A stretch of 64,000 bases of DNA from Haloglomus halophilum (lineage in GTDB: Archaea > Halobacteriota > Halobacteria > Halobacteriales > Haloarculaceae): assembly GCF_024298885.1 (NCBI RefSeq), contig NZ_CP101166.1, positions 1,240,001 through 1,304,000 of the forward strand. Direction: 5' to 3'. Shown piece after piece: positions 27,117-36,348 of the stretch; positions within the stretch are counted from its first letter, which is position 1, and every line of letters starts with the position of its first letter. Below the pieces are notes generated by a model. It was not told the DNA's origin. It made no database searches and was given only the letters and a program-made list of their open reading frames with translations. A program made the position numbers and the translations under genes.

Positions 27117-28370
27117 CTACCACGCCCGCTCCAGCACGGCCTCGATGTCCTCGGCCGTGGGGTCGTAGCCACGCGGGCGGTTGGGCATGAACCCGTCGTC
27201 GACGACCGCGCGGGCGATGTCGGGCAGGTCCTCGCGGGGGATGGCGGTCTCACGCAGTCGTCCGGGCAGTCCGAGCGACTCGCGGATGCCGTCGATTGCG
27301 TCGACGACGGCGGCGGCAGTGGTCTCGGGTCCGTCGTCGCCACCAGCGACGCCGAGCGCCTCGGCCAGTTCCTCGCGCCGGCCGTCGACCGCGTCGAAGA
27401 TGTCCCGGACGGCGTGGGGCGCGATGACGCCGTGGGCGGCGCCCTGCTGGAGGTCGTAGCCGCGGGCGAGGCCGTGGCCGAACGCGTGGATGACCGACAG
27501 CGTGGTCCCGTCGCCGCGCGAGGCGCCGTACTGGACCAGGATGGTCCCGACGATGGCGTCGTGCATGGTGTCGGCGTCGCGGTCGCCGGCACCCAGCGCC
27601 GGGAGCCCCCGCGCGAGCAGCCGCAACCCCCGGAGGGCCGTGCCGTCGGTGACGGGGGTCCCGTTCCGGGCGTAGACCGTCTCCAGCCCCTTGTCGAAGC
27701 CGTTCATCGCCGACGCACAGAGGACGCCGTCCGGCGTGGTGCGGAACAGGTCGGGGTCGTAGACCAGCGCCGCGGGCATCAGTCGGCCGTCGAAGACGCC
27801 GCCGCGGACGACCGGTCCGTCGTCGCGTCTGGCCGTGATGCCCGCGACGACCGAGAGGTCGGCGCCCGCGAGCGTCGTCGGGACGGCGACGATGGGGGGC
27901 AGCTCGCCGGCCGGAACGGGGACGGTCCCGGCGCGTTCGAGGTCGTTCAGCGCGCCCTCGTAGGGCTGCCCGGAGGCGACCATCGCGCTCGCCACCTTCG
28001 CCACGTCGAGGCTGCTCCCGCCGCCGAGCGCGACGAACGCGTCGGCGTCCGCGTCCGCGTAGGCGTCCGCGGCGGCCGCGGCCTGTGCCAGCCGCTTCTC
28101 GGGTGTCGTCCCGGCGAAGACGTCGGCGAGCCGGTCGCCCAGTCCCTCACGGACGGGACCGACGACGGCGTCGGTCGTGCCGACGGTCTCGCCGGCGACC
28201 ACCAGTCCCCGCTCGGCACCGATGGCAGCCAGCTCACGCTCCAGGTCGCTCACCCGTCCCTCGCCGTAGACGACGGTCCCCGGTTCGTAGGCGAACCGGA
28301 AGCCCGCCGCCGTCCCGCCGTCGGTCGTGGCGACCCCGGACGCGTCGCCGCGCTCGTGGAAGGGATGCAC
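27117..28370 (-). CDS. iron-containing alcohol dehydrogenase family protein
   Basis: 417 residues of the group III (Fe-ADH) dehydrogenase fold. Visible are VALGGGSSLDVAKVASAM for NAD(P), PTTLAGADLSVVAGIT, and the metal site: Asp of FDKGLE, His residues of IHAFGHGLARG and the GAAHG downstream. These enzymes reduce aldehydes, ketones or lactaldehyde-like compounds; substrate unknown. The GTG at 28370 is chosen because upstream in-frame sequence encodes a low-quality Arg/Pro extension overlapping short direct repeats. Confidence 0.87.
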   Translation of the reverse strand: MHPFHERGDASGVATTDGGTAAGFRFAYEPGTVVYGEGRVSDLERELAAIGAERGLVVAGETVGTTDAVVGPVREGLGDRLADVFAGTTPEKRLAQAAAAADAYADADADAFVALGGGSSLDVAKVASAMVASGQPYEGALNDLERAGTVPVPAGELPPIVAVPTTLAGADLSVVAGITARRDDGPVVRGGVFDGRLMPAALVYDPDLFRTTPDGVLCASAMNGFDKGLETVYARNGTPVTDGTALRGLRLLARGLPALGAGDRDADTMHDAIVGTILVQYGASRGDGTTLSVIHAFGHGLARGYDLQQGAAHGVIAPHAVRDIFDAVDGRREELAEALGVAGGDDGPETTAAAVVDAIDGIRESLGLPGRLRETAIPREDLPDIARAVVDDGFMPNRPRGYDPTAEDIEAVLERAW

Positions 28371-28420
28371 GCGCGGGCCTACTCGCGGCCGCGGCTTGAA
28401 ACCCGCCACCGATCTCGAGG

Positions 28421-28481
28421 GGTGCCGGCCGAGTGGGACCGCCGCTGCTCGTTGGAGGTGCCGGCCGAGCGGGACCGCCGC
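28421..28481. repeat. short direct repeat, two copies of about 25 bp, period 36
   Basis: GGTGCCGGCCGAG.GGGACC-type copies at 28421-28445 and 28457-28481 differ at one or two bases. They lie between the divergent dehydrogenase and GIDE-like genes. Too few units for a CRISPR; possibly tandem regulator sites or a slip duplication. Confidence 0.5.
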
Positions 28482-28573
28482 CACCTGTGGGACCACGCAT
28501 CCGCCCACCACTCGTGTATCCCCGGTAACCGACGGGCGCAACGTTATCCCCCGGGCGTTCCCCTCCATGGTTG

Positions 28574-29479
28574 ATGGCGACGGTTCACATCCTGCTGACG
28601 GTCGCCGGCGTCGTGGTGATGGGGGCCGGGTTCATGCTGGGGCGGGCCGGGGACCGCCGCCGGAAGCGCCACTCGCGGCTGGCGACCACCATCCCGGCCG
28701 GGACCGGCCGGACGACCGAGCGCGGCCTGGTCGAGTTGACGGGGACGGTCGTCCCCGCCCCGGACGCGCCGGTCCGGACGGTGGAGCCGGACCCGGACGG
28801 GACGTTCACGGCCCCCGTCTCGGGGACGGAGAACGCCGTCCTGACGGCCTGGCGCGCCAATCGCGGGAAGGGGGGCACGGGAATCGCGGGGACGCGCCGG
28901 GTCGCGACGGGCTTTCGCTCGGTCCCGTTCTACGTCGACGACGGGCGCAGCAGGGTCCTCGTCGACCCGGGGAGCCTCGCGACGCGCGACTTCGAGTTCG
29001 ACAGCGAGCTCGGGGCGCCCGCCTCGACGGTCCGCACGGCCCGCGCGACCGTCGACCTCGGCGGGTTCGACGCGGAGGTGTTCGTCCCCGCCCGGACGGC
29101 TGCGGGCGACCGCCTGACCAGATGGGTACAGGACTCCCCGCACCTCCGGGCGAACGAGGGGCTGGAGAACCGGACCTACGAGGAGACGACGCTGCAGGCC
29201 GGCGACGAGGTGTACGTTCTCGGCTACGCCCGCCGGGACACGGGGCGGGCGGGCGGCTCCTCGGAGCTGCTGACGGGCGGCGACGACGACCGCTTCCCAA
29301 CCCAGGAAGCCGTGGTGACCCATCCGGTCGACGGCACCCGGATGCTGGTCTCGACGCGCGACAAACGCCTGCTCCTCGACGAGAGCGCCGACGGCCACCG
29401 CCTCTACCTGACCGGGAGCGTCGTCCTCCTGCTGGGCTTCGCGCTCGCGCTCGCCGCGACCATGCAACTGGTTCCGTGA
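28574..29479 (+). CDS. GIDE/MUL1-like membrane protein
   Basis: About 301 residues with one N-terminal and one C-terminal membrane helix enclosing a beta-rich domain. Segments such as GLVELTGTVVPAPD, TAPVSGTENAVLTAWRAN, VPFYVDDGRSRVLVDPGS, YEETTLQAGDEVYVLGYARR and MLVSTRDKRLLLD follow the GIDE domain known from mitochondrial MUL1 and prokaryotic relatives. No RING domain is present. Its role in archaea is unknown. An ACGTTATCCC element about 26 bases upstream supports the ATG at 28574. Confidence 0.7.
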   Translation: MATVHILLTVAGVVVMGAGFMLGRAGDRRRKRHSRLATTIPAGTGRTTERGLVELTGTVVPAPDAPVRTVEPDPDGTFTAPVSGTENAVLTAWRANRGKGGTGIAGTRRVATGFRSVPFYVDDGRSRVLVDPGSLATRDFEFDSELGAPASTVRTARATVDLGGFDAEVFVPARTAAGDRLTRWVQDSPHLRANEGLENRTYEETTLQAGDEVYVLGYARRDTGRAGGSSELLTGGDDDRFPTQEAVVTHPVDGTRMLVSTRDKRLLLDESADGHRLYLTGSVVLLLGFALALAATMQLVP

Positions 29480-29600
29480 GATGAGTAGGTGAATCGAACG
29501 TCTCCGCCCGCTCTCACTACGACGGCACCCACAACAGAACAACCTCGAAAGCCCCCGCCCGCACTCTCCGTGACGGCAACAGGGACGACGGATACCTGTT

Positions 29601-29726
29601 GAAAGCCCCCGCCCGCTCGACGTTCCGGGGCTCGCTGCGCTCCTCAGTCACTCACTTCGTTCGCTCCCTGCGGTGCTTACGTCGCCCGGGAACGGTCGAG
29701 GCGGGCGGCCCCTTTCAGTCCCACCC
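29601..29726 (+). repeat. dispersed repeat module A, copy 1
   Basis: Begins GAAAGCCCCCGCCCGCTCGA and ends CCTTTCAGTCCCACCC. Its two ends are imperfect inverted repeats of about 21 bases (GAAAG.CCCCG.CCGC.TCGAC against the complement of GTCGAGGCGG.CGGCCCCTTTC). The same ends occur in the same order at 53703-53833, with a more variable centre. Confidence 0.75.
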
Positions 29727-29749
29727 TGCTGCTTGTCGCACCGAGCGTT

Positions 29750-29886
29750 CGCGCGTGGTGGTTCCAGCGGAGTGCTCGTGTCCCCACACCTCCCCGCGCG
29801 AGCGCCGCAGACGACTCACCACGCTCCCCGCGGTCGCGGGTTCGTCGGGAGGGCGCTCGCGCGCTTCCTGTACACGGAACCGGCCG
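29750..29886 (+). repeat. dispersed repeat module B, copy 1
   Basis: Runs from GCGCGTGGTGGTTCCAGCGG through CCTCCCCGCGCGAGCGCCGC to a GGGCGCTCGCGCGCTTCCTG end. It matches 53935-54072 in inverted orientation, with high identity at both ends and a diverged middle of about 40 bases. Confidence 0.75.
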
Positions 29887-30203
29887 GGCGACCCGCCGCC
29901 TGACTGGTGCGTGCCGGCCTCGTCAGTCGAGCGGGCGTGCGCTGGCGGCCGACGACTGCCCCTGCGAACGGCCCTGTGCCGCGAGCCCCCGGCTGTCGTC
30001 GGCCGTCTCTAAGCGCGCGAGGGCCGAGGAGCGCAACGCAGTGAGCACCGCAGGCGGCTGGGGAGGAACGAGGCTCACAGCTGCTGACTGACCCACGTTC
30101 CTGGCGGACTTCCGAGCGGGCGAGGGCTCCGGAAGCAGTTCGCTGTCGATGGTGAATTGATTGAATGTTCCGAGAATAAACCTGATATCGGGAAAATATT
30201 GGA

Positions 30204-31655
30204 CTAATCAGTCGCCTTCAGGTTGTGAACGGGCTCCAGCCGTTCGACCACCTCGGCCGTCGGCTCCAGCGCACGCTCGATGGCGTCGGCGGGCTTGTAC
30301 GCCGCGGGCGCCTCGTCCAGCACGCCCTCGACGACGGACTCGGAGTAGACGCCGTCCATGGCGGCCTCGAAGTCGGCCATCGAGAGGCGGTCGTGGGCGT
30401 CGCGCCGGCCCATCCGACGGCCGGCGCCGTGCGGTGCCGTCCGGAGCCAGTCGTCGTTGCCCTTCCCGCGGGCGATGACGGCGCCCTCGGCCATGTTGAA
30501 CGGAATCAGGAGGCGCTCGCCCTCGCGGGCCGGGGTGGCGCCCTTCCGGATGGTCAGGTCGTGGAAGTCGATGTAGTTGTGGACCGAGTGCCAGGTCTCC
30601 TCGGGCGCGACACCCAGCGCGTCGCAGACGGCCCCCGACATCAGCTCCCGGTTCCAGCGGGCGTACTGCTGGGCGAACAGCATGTCCACGTAGTAGCCGT
30701 GGGCCTCGCGGCCGACCAGTGGGTCGAGGTCGGTGTTGCGGCCCTCGTCGCCCGAGGGCGGCTGGAGGTCGCCCAGCCGGGCGAAGGTGTGCTCGATCTC
30801 CTTCCCATCGAGCTCCTCGCGGAGACGCTCCTTGCGGATGTGGGACTCGCCCATGCCGCCGGTGACCCAGCGGAACAGCTCCTCGTCACTCACGTCGTCG
30901 GGGTCGAACTTCAGGAAGCGCCGGTCGTCGGGGTCGATGCGCTCGCGGACCCGGTCGGCGTTCCGGAGCTGGGTGGCGCGGGCCTGCCAGAACTCCGCGA
31001 CGGCCTTCCCGAGGTAGCGCGAGCCGCTGTGGACCACGAGGTAGTAGTCACCCGACTCGCGAGCGCGGGCGAACTCGACGAAGTGGTTGCCGCCGCCGAG
31101 GGTGCCGGCCGAGCGGATGACGTGGCCCATCCCCTGGCGCTGCCGGGAGAGGACGCGCTCGCAGAGCGCCTCGAAGTAGTCGCCGTCGTAGCCATCGAAC
31201 TCGAAGGTGGGGGCGACGGGCTCGCCGAAGCGCTCGCGGAACGAGCGGTCGAACCGCTCGAACCGCTCGTTGGCCCGCGCGAACGGGAACTCGTCGACGA
31301 GGTGGACCGCATCGTCGTAGTCGTGGACGTTGCGGCCCATCGGGACGGCCTCGCGGACGCGGCGCTCGCGCTCGGCGTGGGCCAGCGGGAGCGAGTCGCC
31401 GAGGTGGGTGACCGTCATCCCACAGCCCACGTCCACCCCGACGACGTTCGGGACCACGCGGTCCGGGAGCGGCATCGTGAACCCGACCGGGGCACCCATT
31501 CCCCAGTGGCCGTCGGGCTGGACGACGACCGGCTCCGTGAATGCGGGGTGGTCGATGAACTCCTGCACCTGGTCGAGGAGTCCCTCCCCGACCAGCGACT
31601 CGTCCTCGACCATCACCCGTGCCGTCGTGTACTCGCCGTCCAGTTCGATGGGCAT
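30204..31655 (-). CDS. rtcB: RtcB-family RNA ligase
   Basis: 483 residues, the usual length of intein-free RtcB. Metal and catalytic residues are visible: D75 and C78 in GVDVGCGM, N190/H191 in GGGNHF, H209 in VVHSGSR, H359 in VHNYID, and H409 in PHGAGRRMGRRDA, which becomes guanylylated. RtcB joins 2',3'-cyclic phosphate and 5'-OH RNA ends with GTP, and in archaea seals tRNA exons after intron excision. An intron-containing tRNA lies 4.7 kb away. The ATG at 31655 gives the standard N terminus. Confidence 0.93.
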   Translation of the reverse strand: MPIELDGEYTTARVMVEDESLVGEGLLDQVQEFIDHPAFTEPVVVQPDGHWGMGAPVGFTMPLPDRVVPNVVGVDVGCGMTVTHLGDSLPLAHAERERRVREAVPMGRNVHDYDDAVHLVDEFPFARANERFERFDRSFRERFGEPVAPTFEFDGYDGDYFEALCERVLSRQRQGMGHVIRSAGTLGGGNHFVEFARARESGDYYLVVHSGSRYLGKAVAEFWQARATQLRNADRVRERIDPDDRRFLKFDPDDVSDEELFRWVTGGMGESHIRKERLREELDGKEIEHTFARLGDLQPPSGDEGRNTDLDPLVGREAHGYYVDMLFAQQYARWNRELMSGAVCDALGVAPEETWHSVHNYIDFHDLTIRKGATPAREGERLLIPFNMAEGAVIARGKGNDDWLRTAPHGAGRRMGRRDAHDRLSMADFEAAMDGVYSESVVEGVLDEAPAAYKPADAIERALEPTAEVVERLEPVHNLKATD

Positions 31656-31794
31656 CTCGCCGGAACGTATCCGGGTGACGGGGTTGAAGCTGTCGCACCG
31701 GTGTGAGCGGACCACAGGGAGCCAGCAGGGGGAGTTGAGAACGTCCCCGTGGCCGTCGCTCCCGCACGGAGTCGTGAACCGAGCCGCGGCGCGG

Positions 31795-33495
31795 TCACCT
31801 GTCCGCTTCCCCGCCGGCCGCCCCCCACATGTCCGTCGGGGCCGTGCCGCCCTCATCGGCCCGAGTGAGTTCGACATCGGTGAACTCGAAGCGCGCCCCG
31901 CCGTCCACGGCGTCGGTGATGGTGAGCGACCAGCCGTGCGCCTCGGCGATGGTGTCGACGATGGCCAGCCCGAGACCGCTGCCGTCGCCGCCACTCTCGC
32001 CGAACTCCAGGACCGATTCGCGCCGCTCGGGCGGGATGCCGGGACCGTCGTCGGCGACGAAGAAGCCCGGCTCCTCGTCGAGTGGGCCGACCGTGACGGC
32101 GTTGCCACCGTGCTCGACGGCGTTTCGGAACAGGTTCTCCAGAACCTGTCGGAGCCGGTCCGGGTCGGCCCGGAAGGTCATGTCACCCTCGACGACGAGG
32201 GCGGCCTCGGCCGTGCCGACCGTCGACCACGCCTTCTCGGCGGCCGTCGCCAGCGAGACGGGCTGCTTGTCACCGACGTCCAGCCCCTGCCGGGCCATCG
32301 TCAGCAGGTTCTCGATGAGCCGCTGCATCCGCTCGAGCGACCCCGCGACGGCCGCGAGGTTCTCGCTGTCGTGCTGCTCGCGTGCCATCTCCAGCCGCCC
32401 GGATGCCACGTTCAGGGGGTTCCGCAGGTCGTGAGAGATGACGCCAGCCAGCTGGCCGAGTCGCTCGTTCTGCTGCTCGATCTGCCGCCGGTAGCGCTCC
32501 TCACGGGTGATGTCGTTCACGAGAACCATCCGACCGATGCGGGTGTTTCCGACGGTGAACGGGTTGGTGGACACGTGGAAGTACCGGGGCTCCCCGTCAC
32601 GCTCCAGTTCGAGGACCTCGCCGCTCTGCGCCACCTCCCCGGCGAGCACGGGCACCCGGTTCTCGAGGCGGTCACCGACCGCCCCCTCGAGTTCGGGGAA
32701 CAGCTCGACGGCGGCCTCGTTCGCGTCGCGGATGGTCCCGCTCTCACCGAGGATGACGACGGGGTCCGCGATATCGCCCGCCAGCCGGACGGCCTGGAAG
32801 CGCTCGGAGAAGACGAACAGCACCCCGACGGCGAAGGCGGCCACTCCCAGCGGCTCGTAGGTCATGTCGACCAGTACCGCGCTCCGCCGGCCGAGGATAT
32901 CGAAGAGGAGCGGCAGGCCCGTCAGCCCGAGCAAGAACGTCAGCGCCCGGGCATCGTAGCCGGTCAGCGTGAACAGTTCCAGCAGCATGAAGCCGCCGAC
33001 GGCCGCGAGCGCGTACGAGAGCCCCATCGCGAGCCAGTGGAACAGCCGGTGCTCGACAGCCAAGTGGGGGAACGGCGACGTAGCTGCCGTCGTGGTGAAG
33101 TAGAGCCCGTGGATCGGGTTCGTGAGCTTCACCGCCACCACGACCACGAAGATGGCGACCGCGATGCGGCGATAGGTCGTGTTCCGGTGGAGGGCCCGGC
33201 CGGTGTAGGCCGAGCAGAAGTAGAGCCACGCACCGACCGCGGCGAAGCCGACGACGAGACCGACGTAGTAGGCCGCGAGCCGGACCGCCGTCACCGGAAC
33301 GACGAGGAAGACCACGTGGGAGATGGCCCACAGGCCGCTCGCGACGAGTAGCCCCGCCATCCCCCGACGGGTGTCGTCGTCCTCGATGGTCGACAGCCGG
33401 GTGAGGCTCGCGATGCAGGCCAGCGCCGCTGCTAGGAACACGCCGACGTAGACCAGCAGGGGGAGTGACACAGTGACGCCCAGTGTGGAGAGCAC
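31795..33495 (-). CDS. sensor histidine kinase with 7TM and PAS domains
   Basis: 566 residues from a GTG. Seven membrane helices fill residues 1-235 (HisKA_7TM type), a PAS domain occupies about 240-345 (VVILGESGTIRDANEAAVELFPE), then a HisKA helix with VISHDLRNPLNVA carrying the phospho-His. The ATP-binding domain has the N box NLFRNAVEHGG, DDGPGIP, and GLGLAIV. It senses an unknown membrane or redox cue. No response-regulator gene is adjacent, as is common for haloarchaeal orphan kinases; the product could act through a stand-alone receiver elsewhere. Confidence 0.92.
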   Translation of the reverse strand: MLSTLGVTVSLPLLVYVGVFLAAALACIASLTRLSTIEDDDTRRGMAGLLVASGLWAISHVVFLVVPVTAVRLAAYYVGLVVGFAAVGAWLYFCSAYTGRALHRNTTYRRIAVAIFVVVVAVKLTNPIHGLYFTTTAATSPFPHLAVEHRLFHWLAMGLSYALAAVGGFMLLELFTLTGYDARALTFLLGLTGLPLLFDILGRRSAVLVDMTYEPLGVAAFAVGVLFVFSERFQAVRLAGDIADPVVILGESGTIRDANEAAVELFPELEGAVGDRLENRVPVLAGEVAQSGEVLELERDGEPRYFHVSTNPFTVGNTRIGRMVLVNDITREERYRRQIEQQNERLGQLAGVISHDLRNPLNVASGRLEMAREQHDSENLAAVAGSLERMQRLIENLLTMARQGLDVGDKQPVSLATAAEKAWSTVGTAEAALVVEGDMTFRADPDRLRQVLENLFRNAVEHGGNAVTVGPLDEEPGFFVADDGPGIPPERRESVLEFGESGGDGSGLGLAIVDTIAEAHGWSLTITDAVDGGARFEFTDVELTRADEGGTAPTDMWGAAGGEADR

Positions 33496-33567
33496 CTAGC
33501 GGCCGCGACGCAGTTGAGATACAAACAGGTTCCGGTGATTCCCAACCGCAGACCGGGTTCGGCGCGA

Positions 33568-33747
33568 TTAGAGGCCGTAGCGGCCGGTCAGACCGCAGTC
33601 CTCGCAGCGGATCTCGACGGTACCGTCGGCGGCCCGAGGGCCGCGGACAACCTCGCGGGAGCCACACGAGGGGCACGCCAGCCACGCGTAGATGGACTCC
33701 GGGGCGCGTGCCGAGTCGTCGGGCGGCGAGAGGGTGCTTTCGGGCAT
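33568..33747 (-). CDS. 59-residue zinc-ribbon protein
   Basis: A short gene with two CxxC pairs: C-P-S-C in the first half (LACPSCGSREVVRG) and C-E-D-C in the second (IRCEDCGLTGRYGL). It begins MPESTLSPPDDSARAPES and ends just before the kinase start region. The spacing matches small haloarchaeal zinc ribbons, abundant in these genomes and mostly uncharacterised. The first ATG is used. Confidence 0.75.
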   Translation of the reverse strand: MPESTLSPPDDSARAPESIYAWLACPSCGSREVVRGPRAADGTVEIRCEDCGLTGRYGL

Positions 33748-33887
33748 GGTCGGTGTCTGCGGTACGGGCTCGGCGGGTGAAGGCCTTCCGGCAGCAGTGG
33801 CCGGCGGAGTTAAACGTGTATTCCGTTGTCGCCCGTGGATGGCCGCCCACGGGTCGGCAGGCGCGGGGGGCAGCCGGCCAGGACGCG

Positions 33888-36161
33888 TCAGTCGTCAGCC
33901 AGGACGCCCTCCTCCGCACGTTCGTCCTCGGGCGTGACCGCGCGGAGCCGGAACCGCTTGCGGACCACGTCGTAGCCGAACAGCAGCGTCCCGATGATGA
34001 TGAGCGTATCACCCGGCAGGCGTGCCCAGAACAGCGCCTGCACCAGCTCGCCGTTGTAGAACGCCAGCGACCGGGCGGCGTCGTACCCCTGCGTGAAGAC
34101 GACCTCCAGCTGGAGGATGCCCACGGGCAGGACCGAGGCGAACACCATCACCGCGAGCCCCAGGTTCCAGCACCAGAACGCCCACCGGAGCCGGTGCTCG
34201 GTCCAGCGACCGGGGTCGACGGTCAGCCGGAGCATGTAGGTCGCGAGCCCCAACGCGAGGAAGCCGAACGCCCCGAACATCGCCGCGTGGGCGTGGGCCA
34301 CCGTGAGGTAGGTGCCGTGCTCGTAGTAGTTGACCAGCGGGAGGTTGATGAAAAAGCCCAGCACGCCTGCGCCGACGAAGTTCCAAACCCCGCTGGCGAC
34401 GATGAACGCGAACGGGAGGCGGTACGGGAACGACTCGCCGGCCTGCCCGAGGGTGCGGTACTCCGCGATGGCCTCGAACAGGATGAACACGAGCGGGATG
34501 AGTTCGAGGGTGGAGAAGACGCTCCCCAGCGGCACCCAGATGTCGGGCTGGCCGATCCACCAGTAGTGGTGCGAGACACCGATGACGCCGGTCCCCATCA
34601 CGAGCAGCGCCTCGACCATGACGGCCTTCTCGGCGGACTCGCGCCGGAGGAGGTTCATCGACACCAGCGTCAGGCCGACGACGGCGACGATGAAGAACTC
34701 GAAGGCACCCTCCACCCACATGTGGACGACCCACCAGCGCCAGAACTCCGTCATCACGATGTTGGTCTGGGGGGTGTACAGCATCCCGGCGACGAACAGG
34801 AGGCCGATGGAGCCGCCGGCGTAGAGGATCATGTGCGCCAGTCCGTACCGGGGCTCGTCGGCGAGTAGCGGCCGGAAGCCCCGCGCGACGAGGAGGGTCC
34901 ACAGCCCGAATCCGACCAGCAGGCCGAACTGCCACACCTTGCCCACTTCGAGGTACTCCAGCCCCTCGTTGCCGAGCAGCCACCACCAGTCCCCGAGGTA
35001 GCCGTTCGAGCCGAGGTAGATGCCGGCGAACCCGCCGACCACGACGACCACGAGCGCACCCAGCAGGACGTTCACGTAGCGGGTCTGGTTCGCGGGCTCG
35101 ACGCGGGTGAACAGCGGCGGGAGGAACAGTCCGGCGCCGAGCCACAGCGTGGCGATCCACAGCACCGCGAGGTCGATGTGGTAGGTCTTCGCGATGGCGA
35201 ACGGCATGACCTGAAGGATGTCGACGCCGACGAGCGCCCCCAGCCCGAAGAAGGCGTCACGTTCGATGTAGAAATGCGCCAGCAACCCGCCCAGCAGGGT
35301 CTGTGCGGCGAACAACCCGGCCGCGACCGGGATGAACCGCGTCGCGGCCCGCTGGCTCGGGAGCAGGGCGACCGCGTCCGGCTCCGGCACCGAGATGCCC
35401 TCGACCTCGGGGTCCGGGAGGTCCAGCGAGCGGTAGAGCCAGATACCCCCGCCCGCTGCGGCCACCAGCAGCACCATCGCGAGCACGCTCCACGTCATCG
35501 CGGCCGCCGTCGGGGCGTTGCCCGCGACCGGGTTGTACGGCCAGTCGTTCGTGTAGGTGTGCTCGGTTCCCGGGCGCTCCGTGTGAGCCATCCAGGCGGT
35601 CCACAGCGCGAAGTCGGCGAACCGGCGGGCGTCCTCGGCCGTCGCGATCATCCCGGCCGGCACGCCGCGCTCGCGGTCGCCCTCGTGGTACCGCTCGACG
35701 TACGTCTCGCGCACCTGCTCGTGGGCGTACGCCTCGGCGGCCGACAGCTGCACGGGCGAGGTCGTGTCCGTGCTCGCGAGGTCCGACTCGACACGGTCGT
35801 CTACGGCGGCCTGCTCGGGCCCGTCGAGCGTGTCGTAGTCGCCGCCGTACCGCTCGCGGGCGTAGAACTCCCGCATGGCCCCGACCTTCAGGTCGAGCGC
35901 GTCGGCGGTGTAGTCGACGCCGTAGTACGCGCCGTTCCCGAGGATGGAGCCGTGGTTCATCAGCCCGTTACGCTGGAACTGTACCTTCCCGGCCCGGACC
36001 TGCTCGGCGGTCGCGACCGTCCCCCCGTCGGGTCCCTCGAACTCGCGGGGGATGGGCGGCGCGTTCTCGTAGGAGTACAGCGCCCCGGCCCCCATCACGA
36101 CGAGGTTCGTGATGAACGCGAACGCGAGCAGTCTCGCGATGGTTCGACGACTGACCTGCAT
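33888..36161 (-). CDS. quinol-dependent nitric oxide reductase (qNor)
   Basis: 757 residues. The N-terminal extension (about 1-230) has one helix plus a soluble domain, the fused NorC-like part that lacks a haem c site in quinol-type enzymes. About 13 further helices form the NorB core: HMWVEGAFEFF with conserved Glu residues, VSHHYWWIG with metal-binding His, and AHAHAAMFGAFGF with haem ligands. The enzyme reduces 2 NO to N2O at the membrane using quinol. It lies 5-12 kb from the nos maturation genes. The ATG at 36161 excludes an unlikely 45-residue basic upstream extension. Confidence 0.93.
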   Translation of the reverse strand: MQVSRRTIARLLAFAFITNLVVMGAGALYSYENAPPIPREFEGPDGGTVATAEQVRAGKVQFQRNGLMNHGSILGNGAYYGVDYTADALDLKVGAMREFYARERYGGDYDTLDGPEQAAVDDRVESDLASTDTTSPVQLSAAEAYAHEQVRETYVERYHEGDRERGVPAGMIATAEDARRFADFALWTAWMAHTERPGTEHTYTNDWPYNPVAGNAPTAAAMTWSVLAMVLLVAAAGGGIWLYRSLDLPDPEVEGISVPEPDAVALLPSQRAATRFIPVAAGLFAAQTLLGGLLAHFYIERDAFFGLGALVGVDILQVMPFAIAKTYHIDLAVLWIATLWLGAGLFLPPLFTRVEPANQTRYVNVLLGALVVVVVGGFAGIYLGSNGYLGDWWWLLGNEGLEYLEVGKVWQFGLLVGFGLWTLLVARGFRPLLADEPRYGLAHMILYAGGSIGLLFVAGMLYTPQTNIVMTEFWRWWVVHMWVEGAFEFFIVAVVGLTLVSMNLLRRESAEKAVMVEALLVMGTGVIGVSHHYWWIGQPDIWVPLGSVFSTLELIPLVFILFEAIAEYRTLGQAGESFPYRLPFAFIVASGVWNFVGAGVLGFFINLPLVNYYEHGTYLTVAHAHAAMFGAFGFLALGLATYMLRLTVDPGRWTEHRLRWAFWCWNLGLAVMVFASVLPVGILQLEVVFTQGYDAARSLAFYNGELVQALFWARLPGDTLIIIGTLLFGYDVVRKRFRLRAVTPEDERAEEGVLADD

Positions 36162-36317
36162 GTGGGCGGCAGACACGGCATCGGGGAAGTATCTCGGGGC
36201 GATTGCCCGGGCGACGGGAACCGGGGGCGAAGGTGTTCGGATGCACGTATATGCGGAACTCGGCCGGGGGGAGACACCGGCCCGGACCACACACACACGA
36301 GTGCGGGAAGAGACAGC

Positions 36318-36322
36318 TATTT
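36318..36322 (+). promoter_or_regulatory. TATA element of tRNA gene
   Basis: TATTT, 27 bases before the first base of the tRNA, in a GC-rich gap. Spacing is as expected for archaeal stable-RNA promoters. Confidence 0.45.
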
Positions 36323-36348
36323 GGGCGCCTAGGGTAGTATCCCGGGTA

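Larger units (their letters stand above)
29480..30203. other. non-coding repeat locus 1
   Basis: 724 bases without a credible gene. It holds repeat module A (29601-29726), a partial left end of module A at 29547-29562, and module B (29750-29886). Low-complexity GAGCGCAACG/GTGAGCACCGCAG-type sequence at about 30010-30060 and an AT-rich tail before rtcB follow. The related locus 2 is at 53.6-54.4 kb. Confidence 0.7.

Noticed and set aside
28421..28481. Direct repeats considered as a CRISPR seed.
   Set aside because: Only two copies, period 36, no cas genes nearby.
28371..28568. N-terminal extension of the alcohol dehydrogenase to an upstream ATG.
   Set aside because: It would encode short repeats of PLGRH type and lacks similarity to the enzyme family.
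31664..32108. Upstream in-frame extension of rtcB by about 150 residues.
   Set aside because: The extension is Arg/Ser/Pro-rich shadow sequence of the kinase gene; RtcB homology starts at MPIELDG.
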